DNA from: JBHIBC01 sp046758905
Lineage (GTDB): Bacteria > Acidobacteriota > Polarisedimenticolia > Gp22-AA2
Direction: 5' to 3'
DNA: 22,628 nt
Assembly: GCA_046758905.1 (NCBI GenBank)
Contig: JBHIBC010000046.1
Location: 1 to 22,628, forward strand
The notes beneath the pieces are model-generated. The model did no database searches and had not been told where the DNA came from. It saw only the letters and a list, made by a program, of their open reading frames with translations. The stretch's first letter is position 1, and every line of letters starts with the position of its first letter. The position numbers and the translations under genes were made by a program. Of the stretch, positions 1 to 7,846 are shown one piece after another.

Positions 1-1629
1 CCTCCGACGGGCCCGCCGGACCGGCCCGCCGCGGGCCGGTTCCACTTCGTCGACGTCGCCTCGGAGGCGGGCCTGTCGCGCGTCCTGTGGGCGGGCCGGC
101 CGGGCAAGGATCACCTCCTCGACTCGGCCGGCGCCGGCGCGGCGTTCCTCGACTTCGACCGGGACGGTCGCCTCGACATCTACCTCGTGAACGGCTGGCG
201 TCTCGACGGCTCGAGGATCGCCGAGCGGGGGCGCAACGCCCTGTACCGCGGCCTTCCGGGGGGCCGCTTCGAGGACGTCACCGAGCGGGCCGGCGTCGGC
301 GGGGAGGGGCGCTGGGGGTCGGGCGTCGCGGTCGCCGACTACGACGCCGACGGCTGGCCGGACCTGTTCGTCACCAACTTCGGGCCGAACATCCTGTACC
401 GCAACCGGGGAGACGGCACCTTCGAGAACGTGGCCGGCCGCCTCGGCCTCGAGGCGCCGGGATGGAACACCGGGGCCGCGTTCTTCGACGCCGACGGCGA
501 CGGGGACCTCGACCTGTACGTGGCCGCCTACATCGACTGCGGTCAGGACGACGTCCTGCAGGCCCGGCGCAGCCTCGATTGGAAGGGCCTCGAGAAGGTG
601 GCGTTGGGCCCGTTCGGGCTGAAGGGCGCGCCCGATCACTTCTTCCGTTCGGAGGGCGGCGAGCGCTTCGTCGACGCGACCGTCGACGCCGGCCTGCAGG
701 ACCGGGCCCTGGGCTACGGGTTCGGCGTGCGCGCCGCGGACTACGACGGGGACGGCGACATCGACCTGTACGTCGCCAACGACTCCGATCAGAACTACCT
801 GTACCGCAACGAGGGGGACGGCACCTTCAGGGAGGTCGGGGTCTGGTCGGGAGCCGGGCTCGACCAGAACGGGGCCGCGCAGGCGGGCATGGGGATCGCC
901 GTCGGGGACGCCACGGAGGACGGTCTGCTCGATATCTTCGTGACCAATTTCTCGGAGGATTTCTCGACCCTGTATCGCGGGCTCGGGGACGGTTTCTTCG
1001 AGGACGCCAGCGAGCAGACGGGCGTCGGGCCGGCCACCTATCGGGTTCTGTCCTGGGGGGCGGCGCTGGCCGATTTCGATAACGACGGCGACCTCGACCT
1101 GGCGGTCGCCAACGGGCACATCTACCCCCAGATCGACAGGCACCCGGAGATCCTGGGGACCTTCGCCCAGAGGGACCTCCTGCTCGAGAACCGCGGCGGG
1201 AGGTTCCACGACGTGACCGACGAGGCCGGCCCGGGCTTCGCGCCGGCGCGGCCGAGCCGCGGTCTGGCCGCCGGCGACTACGACAACGACGGCGACCTCG
1301 ACCTGCTGATCACGAGGCTGGACGCCGCGCCGGCCCTGCTGCGCAACGACGGCCGCGTCGGCTCCTGGCTGACCGTCGTGTGCGAGGATCCGGACGGCGC
1401 GAGCAATCCGATCGGCGCCTCGGTGACGGCACGGATCGGGGAACGCGTCCTGCGGCGGGACATTGCCGCCTCCGACTCTTTCCTCAGCACCCACGACCCG
1501 AGGCCGCACTTCGGCCTCGGCTCCGCGGAGCTCGTCGACGAGCTGATCGTGAGCTGGCCGGACGGCAGCCGCTCGGTGCGGCGCGCGGTGCCCGCCCGGC
1601 AGGTGCTCACCGTCCGGAAGGGGACCTGA
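1..1629 (+). CDS. FG-GAP/VCBS repeat protein with C-terminal ASPIC/UnbV domain (CRTAC1-like), 5'-truncated
   Basis: The frame is open from the first base, so the N-terminus lies outside the window; 542 residues are visible. An internal GTG at 187 is not the true start, because repeat sequence (FLDFDRDGRLDIYLVNG) begins before it. At least seven Asp-rich calcium-binding-type repeats follow one another, for example DYDADGWPDLFV, DADGDGDLDLYV, DYDGDGDIDLYV, DFDNDGDLDLAV and DYDNDGDLDLLI. They form the blades of an integrin-alpha-like beta-propeller. The last ~90 residues match the ASPIC/UnbV domain (GASVTARIGERV, HFGLGSAE, SWPDGS). Such proteins are normally secreted or on the cell surface; their ligand is usually unknown, and a role in adhesion or glycan/protein binding is inference. 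Its stop lies 13 nt from the stop of the convergent DUF1028 gene. Confidence 0.9.
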   Translation, partial: PPTGPPDRPAAGRFHFVDVASEAGLSRVLWAGRPGKDHLLDSAGAGAAFLDFDRDGRLDIYLVNGWRLDGSRIAERGRNALYRGLPGGRFEDVTERAGVGGEGRWGSGVAVADYDADGWPDLFVTNFGPNILYRNRGDGTFENVAGRLGLEAPGWNTGAAFFDADGDGDLDLYVAAYIDCGQDDVLQARRSLDWKGLEKVALGPFGLKGAPDHFFRSEGGERFVDATVDAGLQDRALGYGFGVRAADYDGDGDIDLYVANDSDQNYLYRNEGDGTFREVGVWSGAGLDQNGAAQAGMGIAVGDATEDGLLDIFVTNFSEDFSTLYRGLGDGFFEDASEQTGVGPATYRVLSWGAALADFDNDGDLDLAVANGHIYPQIDRHPEILGTFAQRDLLLENRGGRFHDVTDEAGPGFAPARPSRGLAAGDYDNDGDLDLLITRLDAAPALLRNDGRVGSWLTVVCEDPDGASNPIGASVTARIGERVLRRDIAASDSFLSTHDPRPHFGLGSAELVDELIVSWPDGSRSVRRAVPARQVLTVRKGT

Positions 1630-1634
1630 GCTCT

Positions 1635-1654
1635 GCGGCGGCTCACTCCGCCGC
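1635..1654. terminator. GC-rich stem-loop at convergent gene junction
   Basis: A perfect 7-bp inverted repeat (GCGGCGG / CCGCCGC) surrounds a 6-nt loop, ctcact. The loop contains the reverse-strand stop codon of the DUF1028 gene. No T-tract follows on either strand, so this is at best a non-canonical bidirectional terminator or an RNA 3'-end stabiliser. Confidence 0.4.
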
Positions 1655-2665
1655 CGGGCCGAGCGCGAGGATCCTGCCGATCGCCTCGCGATCGTCGGGC
1701 AGCAGGTCGGAATCCGGCAGGCGCGGCACGAGCAGGGCCCAGGCCGGGCGCATGAGGAAGGCCTTGCGGAACAGCGGCAGCGACTCCTCCAGGCGTCCGG
1801 CCTTCGCCAGCGCCGCGGCGTGCCAGAACACGAACTCGTCCATGTCGGGCACCATCGCCTCCGCGGCCCCGTAGTGCCCGGCCGCGGCGTCGATGTCGTC
1901 GCGCTCCACCGCCAGGTCGCCGGCGTTCATGTGCTCGTAGGCGCGCCACAGGTTCAGCAGGCGGCGCATCTCCTTGAGCGGCTCGGGATGATCCTCGATC
2001 CGCAGCTCGACGACGGTGTCGTTCCAGGGCTTGCCGCTCGACTTCCCCCGGACGACCAGGAGGGCCGCCGACTGCCTCCCGCGGATGTCGCCCCCCGCCG
2101 CCTCGGCCGCCTCGAGCGCGGCGAGCATCCTCTCGGCCAGGTCCCCCTTCGCCGACTCGAAGGCCCCGGCCATCGCCGGCCAGACGCCGGAATCGAGCAT
2201 CAGGTTGGCCTGAACCGAGTAGTCCTTCCCGATCCGGTGGCCCGCGGCGCGGATGCATCGCGCCCCCGTGTGGGCGGCGACGCGCCCCCGCGCGTCGATC
2301 ATCGCCACCTGGCGCACGGCGCGCGCCTCGTCGGCCTCGAGCAGGCGCCGCAGCGCCTCCGGGGCCGGGACGCCCCGCTTCATCAGCGCCAGCCCCTCGG
2401 GCCCGTAGTCGACCCGGACGAAGGACTGCGTGGCCACCGCCCCGACGCCCGCCTCGGCCCACGGCACCAACGGGCCGACCGAGAACCAGTGCGACTGCAC
2501 CGCCACCCCCAGCTGTCCGGTGTCGGGGTCGCGGGCCACGATCGAGTAGGTGTGGACCGGGCGCGGCGGAACGGGGCCGGCCGCCACCGCCGGGGACAGG
2601 AGGACCGGGATGAGACAGGCCACGCGCAGGCCGTGGCGCAGGGCCGGGCAGTTTCTTCTGGTCAC
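1643..2665 (-). CDS. Exported DUF1028 (Ntn-hydrolase-like) protein with TPR-like C-terminus
   Basis: The GTG start at 2665 is chosen because GGAGGT sits 5 nt upstream and because it places a clean signal peptide at the N-terminus (basic MTRRNC..., hydrophobic core, AVAAG cleavage region near residue 29). The product is 340 aa. Residues ~38-225 match DUF1028: HTYSIVARDPDTGQLGVAVQ, then VPWAEAGVGAVATQS, then a GKDYSVQANLM segment. Residues ~245-310 look like paired TPR-type helices (AAGHYGAAEAMVP, AAALAKAGRLEESLPLF). DUF1028 proteins are assigned to the N-terminal-nucleophile hydrolase fold; no substrate is established, so a periplasmic or extracellular amidohydrolase role is inference. It is divergent from the SDR gene and convergent with the FG-GAP gene. 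Confidence 0.88.
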   Translation of the reverse strand: MTRRNCPALRHGLRVACLIPVLLSPAVAAGPVPPRPVHTYSIVARDPDTGQLGVAVQSHWFSVGPLVPWAEAGVGAVATQSFVRVDYGPEGLALMKRGVPAPEALRRLLEADEARAVRQVAMIDARGRVAAHTGARCIRAAGHRIGKDYSVQANLMLDSGVWPAMAGAFESAKGDLAERMLAALEAAEAAGGDIRGRQSAALLVVRGKSSGKPWNDTVVELRIEDHPEPLKEMRRLLNLWRAYEHMNAGDLAVERDDIDAAAGHYGAAEAMVPDMDEFVFWHAAALAKAGRLEESLPLFRKAFLMRPAWALLVPRLPDSDLLPDDREAIGRILALGPAAE

Positions 2666-2670
2666 GCTGC

Positions 2671-2676
2671 ACCTCC
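2671..2676 (-). promoter_or_regulatory. Ribosome binding site deciding the GTG start of the DUF1028 gene
   Basis: On the reverse strand GGAGGT lies 5 nt before GTG at 2665. It favours this start over an in-frame upstream one at 2752, which would add 29 Pro/Arg-rich residues in front of the signal peptide. Confidence 0.75.
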
Positions 2677-2745
2677 GATGAGGACGCGGCCCCGTCGGCG
2701 GCGGGCGCTCGGGGCCGCGCCGGGGACCGTCGGGCCAGAATCCTG

Positions 2746-2774
2746 TTGACACGCTCCCCCTCTGCGGGTATGGC
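2746..2774 (+). promoter_or_regulatory. Candidate sigma70 promoter for the SDR-top6B-top6A run
   Basis: A perfect TTGACA (2746-2751) is followed 17 bp later by TATGGC (2769-2774). The -35 box is consensus; the -10 box keeps only TAT. It lies 44 nt upstream of the SDR start in the divergent gap with the DUF1028 gene. No convincing reverse-strand promoter was seen in the same gap. Confidence 0.42.
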
Positions 2775-2817
2775 AGGGATCCGACATGCTACAGCAGGAG
2801 AGCCGCCGGAGGTGACC

Positions 2818-3540
2818 ATGAGCAGGGAGGTGGAAGGGCCGCGGCACATCGTCGTCACCGGGGCCTCGCGCGGGCTCGGCCTCGGGTTCGCCCGACGGTG
2901 GCTCGAGCGGGGGGAGCGCGTCTTCGCGCTGGCCCGCGACCCCGCGGCGGCCCCCGCCCTCGGGGAGCTGGCGGGAGCCCACCCCGAGAGCCTCCGCGTC
3001 CAGCAGTGCGACGTCGCCGACGACGCCTCGGTCGAGACGGCGCGCCGGGCGGTGGAGGCCGTCTGGGAGCGGGTCGACATCCTGGTCAACAACGCCGGGA
3101 TCTGCGGGGCGCGCGAGGACGCGCTCGGGGCTCTCGACTTCGGCGAGCTCCGCCGGGTCTTCGAGGTGAACGCCGTCGGGCCGCTGCGGGTCGCCCGGGC
3201 GTTCCTGCCGCTGCTGGGGCGGGGGGCGAGGCCGCGCGTCGTGCACATCTCCTCACTGATGGGGTCGATCGACGACAACGGGAGCGGGGGCGCGTACGCC
3301 TACCGGATGAGCAAGGCGGCCCTCAACATGGCCTCGCGCAACCTGGGGCACGAGCTGCGGCGCTCCGGCATCCTGTCGGTGGCGCTGCACCCCGGTTGGG
3401 TGCGGACCGACATGGGCGGTCCCGGCGGGCGCCTGTCGGTCGAGGAGGCGGTCGCATCGCTCGCGAGCACGATCGACCGCCTCGGCCCGGAGCACAACGG
3501 CGGCTTCTACGACCTCGAGGGACAACCGGCCCCCTGGTGA
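2818..3540 (+). CDS. Short-chain dehydrogenase/reductase, C-factor (CsgA)-like
   Basis: A 240-residue classical SDR. The ATG at 2818 is chosen because GGAGGTG is just upstream and the Rossmann motif then begins near residue 14 as usual. Visible landmarks are the NAD(P)-binding TGASRGLG (14-21), VNNAGI (90-95), the catalytic Ser in HISSLMGS (145/146) and Tyr162-x3-Lys166 (YRMSK). The C-terminal GGFYDLEGQPAPW resembles the ending of the C-factor/CsgA and sniffer-like subgroup. The substrate cannot be read from sequence, and the developmental signalling role of myxobacterial CsgA should not be transferred. It lies 46 nt before top6B in the same direction and may be cotranscribed with the topoisomerase genes; no functional link is known. 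Confidence 0.9.
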   Translation: MSREVEGPRHIVVTGASRGLGLGFARRWLERGERVFALARDPAAAPALGELAGAHPESLRVQQCDVADDASVETARRAVEAVWERVDILVNNAGICGAREDALGALDFGELRRVFEVNAVGPLRVARAFLPLLGRGARPRVVHISSLMGSIDDNGSGGAYAYRMSKAALNMASRNLGHELRRSGILSVALHPGWVRTDMGGPGGRLSVEEAVASLASTIDRLGPEHNGGFYDLEGQPAPW

Positions 3541-3554
3541 GGACGGAGGCGCCC

Positions 3555-3574
3555 GGTCCGCGGCGGTCCGCGGC
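3555..3574 (+). repeat. Perfect tandem 10-bp repeat upstream of top6B
   Basis: Two adjacent copies of GGTCCGCGGC, each containing the palindrome CCGCGG, end 1 nt before the ribosome binding site of top6B. The position suits an operator or an RNA structure, but chance repetition in GC-rich DNA is possible. Confidence 0.6.
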
Positions 3575-3575
3575 T

Positions 3576-3580
3576 GGAGG
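3576..3580 (+). promoter_or_regulatory. Ribosome binding site for the TTG start of top6B
   Basis: GGAGG is followed by a 6-nt spacer and TTG at 3587. The next in-frame candidate, GTG at 3599, touches its purine-rich stretch with no spacer. The ATG at 3677 has no clear Shine-Dalgarno site. Confidence 0.55.
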
Positions 3581-3586
3581 GAAGAG

Positions 3587-5305
3587 TTGGCGAGGAGGGT
3601 GAGAGCGGCGAGGGGAACAGAGGCGCGCAGGCGCTCCCGCTCCGCGACCAAGCGGGCCCGGGGCAAGGTCGTCCAGATGGATCTGTTCCGCGCCTCCCGG
3701 CCGGCTCCGGGGCCGAAGCCCGAGGCCGCCGCGCCGCGACGGGGGCCGGCGCGCAGGCGCGAGACGGCGGAATCGCTGGGGCGGCGCCAGCGGGAGATCT
3801 CGGTCGCCGAGTTCTTCCAGAAGAACCGGCACCTGCTCGGGTTCGACAATCCGTCGAAGGCGCTGCTGACGGCGACCAAGGAGGCGGTCGACAACTCGCT
3901 CGACGCCTGCGAGGAGGCCGGGATCCTGCCCTGCCTCGAGGTGACCATCGACGAGCTGGCCGAGGACCGATTCCGGCTCGCGGTCACCGACAACGGCCCG
4001 GGGATCGTGCGCTCCCAGATCCCGAGGATCTTCGGAAAGCTGCTGTACGGCTCCAGGTTCCACACCCTCCGACAGGCCCGGGGGCAGCAGGGGATCGGCA
4101 TCTCCGCGGCCGGCATGTACGCGCAGCTGACGACCGGGCGGCCGGTGAGCATCACCTCCCGGGTGGGCCGGAGGAAGGCGGCCCACTTCTTCGAGATCGC
4201 CATCGACACCGCCCGCAACGAGCCGAAGATCCTGACCGATCGCGAGATCGAGTGGGACCACGAGCACGGCACCCGGGTGCAGATGGACCTGGCCGGCACC
4301 TACAGGAAGGGGCGGCGCTCGGTCGACGACTACATCCTCCAGACGGCCCTCGCCAACCCGCACGCCGAGGTGCGCTACCGCCCCCCCAAGGGCGACGAGT
4401 TCCATCGCGAGCGGGTCACGCAGGATCTCCCGCGCGAGCCGATGCCGATCAGGCCGCACCCGTACGGCGTCGAGCTGGGGGCGCTGATCGCCATGCTCCG
4501 CGCCAGCAAGGGACGGACGGTCAAGACGGCGCTGCAAGGGGACTTCTCGCGCGTCAGCGAGAAGGTGGCCGAGGAGATCTGCCGGATCGCCGGGGTCGAT
4601 CCTCAGGCGCGTCCGCGGTCGCTCGACGCCCACCGGGTCGAGGCGCTGTTCCGGGCGATCCCCAAGGTCCGGATCATGAGCCCGCCGGCGAGCTGCGTCG
4701 TGCCGGTCGGCGAGGACCTGATCCTGGCGGGGGTGAAGCAGACGGTGCGGGCCGACTTCTACGCCTCCACCACCCGCCCCCCCGCGGTCTACCGCGGGAA
4801 CCCGTTCGTCGTCGAGGTGGGGCTGGCGTACGGCGGCGATCTGCCGGCGGAGGACCTGGTCGATCTCTGGCGCTTCGCCAACCGCGTGCCGCTGCAGTAC
4901 CAGCAGTCGGCCTGCGCCATCACCCGGGCGGCGACCGGCACCGACTGGCGCAACTACGGCCTGCAGCAGGGGAGGGGGGCGCTGCCGGTCGGGCCGATGG
5001 TGCTGTTCGTCCACGTCGCCAGCGTCTGGGTGCCGTTCACCTCGGAGAGCAAGGAGGCGGTCGCCTCCTATCCGGAGATCGTCCGCGAGCTGCGGCTGGG
5101 GCTCCAGGAGTGCGGGCGGCGGCTCGGCGGCTTCCTGCGACACCGGCGCCGCCTGGCGGACGCGGAGAAGAAGAAGTCGTACATCCAGGCGTACATCCCC
5201 CACATCGGCATCGCCCTCAAGGAGATCCTCGACCTCTCGAGGAGGGAGGAGGAGAAGGTCGTCAAGGTCCTGACCGAGACGCTGGAGCGGTCGCGGGGGA
5301 TCTGA
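3587..5305 (+). CDS. top6B: DNA topoisomerase VI subunit B (ATPase subunit)
   Basis: Topoisomerase VI is a type IIB enzyme (A2B2) that passes one duplex through a double-strand break using ATP; this subunit is the GHKL ATPase and transducer. The 572 aa show the N-box TKEAVDNSLDACEEAG (97-112, with Glu99 as likely base and Asn103 as Mg ligand), TDNGPGI (134-140), the glycine-rich ATP lid GQQGIGISAAGMY (166-178) and GTRVQMDL (228-235). A helix-two-turn-helix-type region follows, then the transducer with PHPYGVEL, GNPFVVEVGLAYGG and VPFTSESKEAVASYPEIVREL. Archaeal homologues are ~510-530 aa beyond KRQREISVAEFF-like sequence. Here that point is residue ~68, so a 60-residue Arg/Lys/Ala/Pro-rich N-terminal extension is present if the TTG start is right. 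The top6A gene follows after 63 nt, the usual partner arrangement. Confidence 0.96.
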   Translation: MARRVRAARGTEARRRSRSATKRARGKVVQMDLFRASRPAPGPKPEAAAPRRGPARRRETAESLGRRQREISVAEFFQKNRHLLGFDNPSKALLTATKEAVDNSLDACEEAGILPCLEVTIDELAEDRFRLAVTDNGPGIVRSQIPRIFGKLLYGSRFHTLRQARGQQGIGISAAGMYAQLTTGRPVSITSRVGRRKAAHFFEIAIDTARNEPKILTDREIEWDHEHGTRVQMDLAGTYRKGRRSVDDYILQTALANPHAEVRYRPPKGDEFHRERVTQDLPREPMPIRPHPYGVELGALIAMLRASKGRTVKTALQGDFSRVSEKVAEEICRIAGVDPQARPRSLDAHRVEALFRAIPKVRIMSPPASCVVPVGEDLILAGVKQTVRADFYASTTRPPAVYRGNPFVVEVGLAYGGDLPAEDLVDLWRFANRVPLQYQQSACAITRAATGTDWRNYGLQQGRGALPVGPMVLFVHVASVWVPFTSESKEAVASYPEIVRELRLGLQECGRRLGGFLRHRRRLADAEKKKSYIQAYIPHIGIALKEILDLSRREEEKVVKVLTETLERSRGI

Positions 5306-5368
5306 CGGGCGGCCCGCCGATCGCGGGCCCCGCCCACTCGGATCGGACGCGACGCGGGAGAAGACGCA

Positions 5369-6454
5369 ATGGCATCCCAGACGGTGCGCCGAATCGAGAG
5401 GACCGCGGACGAGGTCCATCGGACCATCCTGAAGCGCCGGAAGCCCCGGCTGCGGTTCCCGCTCCGCTCCCTGAGCAACGTCAAGTACGACCCGAAGCGC
5501 GGGCACTTCATGATGCGCGGCCGCCGGAAGGAGCGCACGCTCACCGTCTCCACGGTGAAGACCTTCGCGCAGACGCTCCGCATGATGGCCCTCTCGAAGG
5601 AGCTGATCGCCGAGGACGACATCGCCACCAAGAGGGAGGCGTACTACGTCTCCAAGAACTGGGAGGAGGCGCGCTTCAACGAGCAGCCGGAGTCGGACGC
5701 CGTCATGGACGACGTGGAGGCGCTCTTCGAGGTCAACCGCGAGCAGCTCGGTTTCGTGCCCGAGGAGAAGGGCGGCGAGGTCTCGGGGAGGCTGATCATC
5801 ATCGACCGCGACTCCCAGACGGGCAGGCCGCTGCGCATCGACTGCACGAAGTTCGGGTCGGGTGCCTACTCCATCCCGATCTCGGTGGAGCGCCTCGGGT
5901 TCGAGACCAGCGCGCGGTTCATCCTGGTGATCGAGACGGCCGGGATGTTCCAGCGGCTCGTCAAGCACAACTACTGGAAGACGGCCGACTGCATCCTGAT
6001 CTCGATGGGCGGGGTCCCGACGCGCGCCTGCCGACGGTTCATCCGCCGGCTGGCCGATTTCAAGAAGATCCCCGTGTACGTCTTCGTGGACGGCGACCCG
6101 TACGGGATCTCCAACATCTACCGGACCCTCAAGGTCGGCTCCGGGAACGCCGCCCATCTCAACGAGTACTTCTGCGTGCCGCAGGCGCGCTACCTCGGCG
6201 TGACGCCCCAGGACATCATCGATTACAAGCTGCCGACCCACCCCCTCAAGGAGGTGGACGTCAAGCGGGCGCGCGACGCCATCAAGAACGACCCCTTCTT
6301 CCAGCACCACAGGGAGTGGGTGAGGGCGGTGGAGCAGATGCTCAAGATGGGGGTGCGCGCCGAGCAGCAGGCCCTCGCCAAGTGGGGCCTGAACTACGTC
6401 ATCGAGACGTACCTCCCGGAGAAGCTCCGGCACCCCGAGCGCTTCCTCCCGTAG
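5369..6454 (+). CDS. top6A: DNA topoisomerase VI subunit A (Spo11-like cleavage subunit)
   Basis: This 361-aa protein makes the transient double-strand break, forming a 5'-phosphotyrosyl link. The 5Y-CAP (winged-helix) part carries the signature TKREAYYVSKNW (88-99), in which the second Tyr, Tyr93, is the expected nucleophile. The Toprim part shows Glu189 in LVIETAGMF and Asp241/Asp243 in FVDGDPYGISNIY, the Mg-binding acidic triad. The C-terminal region (AHLNEYFCVPQARYLGV, LPTHPLKEVDVKRA, LAKWGLNYVIETYLPEKL) matches archaeal full-length TopoVI-A rather than a short plasmid-type A domain. The length is ordinary for the family. All key residues are intact and subunit B is adjacent, so a working holoenzyme is expected. 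The gene ends 55 nt from the stop of the convergent P1 peptidase. Confidence 0.96.
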   Translation: MASQTVRRIERTADEVHRTILKRRKPRLRFPLRSLSNVKYDPKRGHFMMRGRRKERTLTVSTVKTFAQTLRMMALSKELIAEDDIATKREAYYVSKNWEEARFNEQPESDAVMDDVEALFEVNREQLGFVPEEKGGEVSGRLIIIDRDSQTGRPLRIDCTKFGSGAYSIPISVERLGFETSARFILVIETAGMFQRLVKHNYWKTADCILISMGGVPTRACRRFIRRLADFKKIPVYVFVDGDPYGISNIYRTLKVGSGNAAHLNEYFCVPQARYLGVTPQDIIDYKLPTHPLKEVDVKRARDAIKNDPFFQHHREWVRAVEQMLKMGVRAEQQALAKWGLNYVIETYLPEKLRHPERFLP

Positions 6455-6503
6455 GGGGGAGTCCCGTCAGCCGACCGCGGGCGGCGCGCTCGGGCCGTAC
6501 CGC

Positions 6504-6523
6504 GGCGGCTCATCGCAGCCGCC
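6504..6523. terminator. GC-rich stem-loop at convergent top6A / P1 peptidase junction
   Basis: A perfect 7-bp inverted repeat (GGCGGCT / AGCCGCC) encloses a 6-nt loop, catcgc. The P1 peptidase stop codon, on the reverse strand at 6510-6512, starts at the loop boundary. There is no T-tract. The layout matches the hairpins at the other two convergent junctions of this window. Confidence 0.4.
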
Positions 6524-7679
6524 CGTACTTCTTCATGACGTCCACCAGCCGGTCGAGCGGCAGCGCGTGGGCCGTGTTGCCGTCGCGCCCCACGGTCGTG
6601 GTCGCCATGGCCAGCGCGTTGAGGATCGCCTCCTCGGTCGCCTCCTCCGCCGCCTCGAAGATCGGGTCGAGGTGGGCGTCTGCGACCACGCGCAGCGTGT
6701 ACGTCCGCCGCGATGATCCGTGCGGCACACGGTTGCCCGTGGAGAAGGCGATGAAGATGTCGCCGCTGCCGTGGCTCGAGATGGCGCCGGTGCGGGCGAG
6801 CCCCAAGGACGCCTTGGAGGCGAGGCGGCGCAGCTTGAGGTGGTCGAGCGGTGCGTCGGTCGCGATCACGACGATGATGGATCCGTCCCGCGAGGCGGAG
6901 GGCATCAGGTCGGCGATCTCGCGCCCGACCGGCACGCCGGCGACGCTCAGCTCGCGCCGTCGACCCATATTGGCGTTGACCAGGACCCCCACCGTCCACC
7001 CTCCCCGTTCGGGCGGCAGGACCCGAGACGCCGTCCCGATCCCTCCCTTGAACTGGTACGCGATCATCCCGGTGCCGGCGCCGACCGATCCCTCCTCGAC
7101 CGCTCCTCCCCGGGCGGCCTCGATGGCGCGCACCGTGTCCTCGACCGAGACGTGGATGCCGCGGGCGTCGTTCAGGGCCGAATCGTCGCATTCGGCCACC
7201 GTCGGGGCCACGACGTCGTCGCCGATCCCGATGTCGGGGTGGCGCGCGAGCATGTAGGCCACCACCCCGTCCATCACCCGGCCGACGTTCATCGTGTTGG
7301 TCAGCAGGATCGGCACCTCGAGCGCTCCCTGGGTGTCGATCCAGATGCTCCCGGTCATCTCTCCCGTACCGTTGAGCACCCAGGTCGCCGCCGGGACCTT
7401 CTCGTGCCACAGGTCGCCGCCGTGCGGCACGATGGCGGTCGCGCCGGTGCGGACCGGCCCCCGGCCCGGGCGCAGCCTCCCCTCCCCTTGCCGGATGGTG
7501 ACGTGCCCGACGCGCACCCCCTCCACGTCGGTGATCGCGTTGAGCGGCCCCGGCGTCATCCTGCCGATGACGATCCCGAGGGCGCGGATGCGCCGTCGCT
7601 CCGCCTCTTTCCCGCGCGCCGCGCCCGCGAGCAGCAGCGTCGCCGCGCAGCAGACACCGATGATCCGTCTCGTCCTCAA
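6510..7679 (-). CDS. Exported P1-family (DmpA/BapA-type) aminopeptidase
   Basis: The TTG at 7679 is chosen because GGGAGG lies 5 nt upstream and because it begins a signal peptide (MRTRRIIG, hydrophobic core, AGAARG near residue 23). The 389-aa product matches the DmpA/beta-peptidyl aminopeptidase family of self-cleaving Ntn hydrolases: ITDVEGVRVGHVTI (49-62), TNTMNVGRVMDG (128-139), VGAGTGM (199-205), FKGGIGTASRV (210-220), DGSIIVVIATDAPL (265-278) and SHGSGDIFIAF (302-312). By analogy with DmpA, cleavage should fall before Ser267. That would give a ~123-residue beta chain, close to DmpA's ~125. Likely activity is release of N-terminal residues (possibly D- or beta-amino acids) from peptides outside the cytoplasm; the exact substrate is unknown. 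It is divergent from the methyltransferase/TraB pair. Confidence 0.9.
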   Translation of the reverse strand: MRTRRIIGVCCAATLLLAGAARGKEAERRRIRALGIVIGRMTPGPLNAITDVEGVRVGHVTIRQGEGRLRPGRGPVRTGATAIVPHGGDLWHEKVPAATWVLNGTGEMTGSIWIDTQGALEVPILLTNTMNVGRVMDGVVAYMLARHPDIGIGDDVVAPTVAECDDSALNDARGIHVSVEDTVRAIEAARGGAVEEGSVGAGTGMIAYQFKGGIGTASRVLPPERGGWTVGVLVNANMGRRRELSVAGVPVGREIADLMPSASRDGSIIVVIATDAPLDHLKLRRLASKASLGLARTGAISSHGSGDIFIAFSTGNRVPHGSSRRTYTLRVVADAHLDPIFEAAEEATEEAILNALAMATTTVGRDGNTAHALPLDRLVDVMKKYGRLR

Positions 7680-7684
7680 GGCCG

Positions 7685-7690
7685 CCTCCC
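7685..7690 (-). promoter_or_regulatory. Ribosome binding site deciding the TTG start of the P1 peptidase
   Basis: GGGAGG on the reverse strand has a 5-nt spacer to TTG at 7679. An upstream in-frame start at 7760 would add 27 Arg-rich residues before the signal peptide and is less likely. Confidence 0.7.
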
Positions 7691-7783
7691 GGTCGTGCGG
7701 GAGGGCGCCGCGCCGGCGGCGCCCTCGGCCGCCGGGACGGCGCCGGCGCCGCGACGGCACGGGGGACCGTCCCGCCGCCCTGC

Positions 7784-7812
7784 TTGTCGGTTCGAGCGCC
7801 CCGGAGTATAGT
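7784..7812 (+). promoter_or_regulatory. Sigma70-type promoter TTGTCG-N17-TATAGT
   Basis: The -35 TTGTCG (7784-7789) and -10 TATAGT (7807-7812) are separated by exactly 17 bp in otherwise GC-rich DNA. It reads towards the SurE-like remnant, the methyltransferase and the TraB gene. The -10 overlaps a reverse-strand TATACT (7805-7810) that could serve the divergent P1 peptidase, but no good reverse -35 box was found. Confidence 0.6.
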
Positions 7813-7846
7813 GCGCCGGAGCGCCGTTCCGCAGGGTGATGCGACG

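Noticed and set aside
3323..6433. Very long open frame (over 1,000 codons) on the reverse strand opposite top6B/top6A
   Set aside because: It is His/Arg/Asp/Leu/Pro-rich with no domain, and arises because GC-ending codons on the coding strand avoid reverse-strand stops. The forward genes have clear families and motifs.
4252..7257. 1,001-codon forward frame spanning top6B, top6A and the P1 peptidase region
   Set aside because: It is out of phase with three well-identified genes, partly antisense to one of them, and low-complexity.
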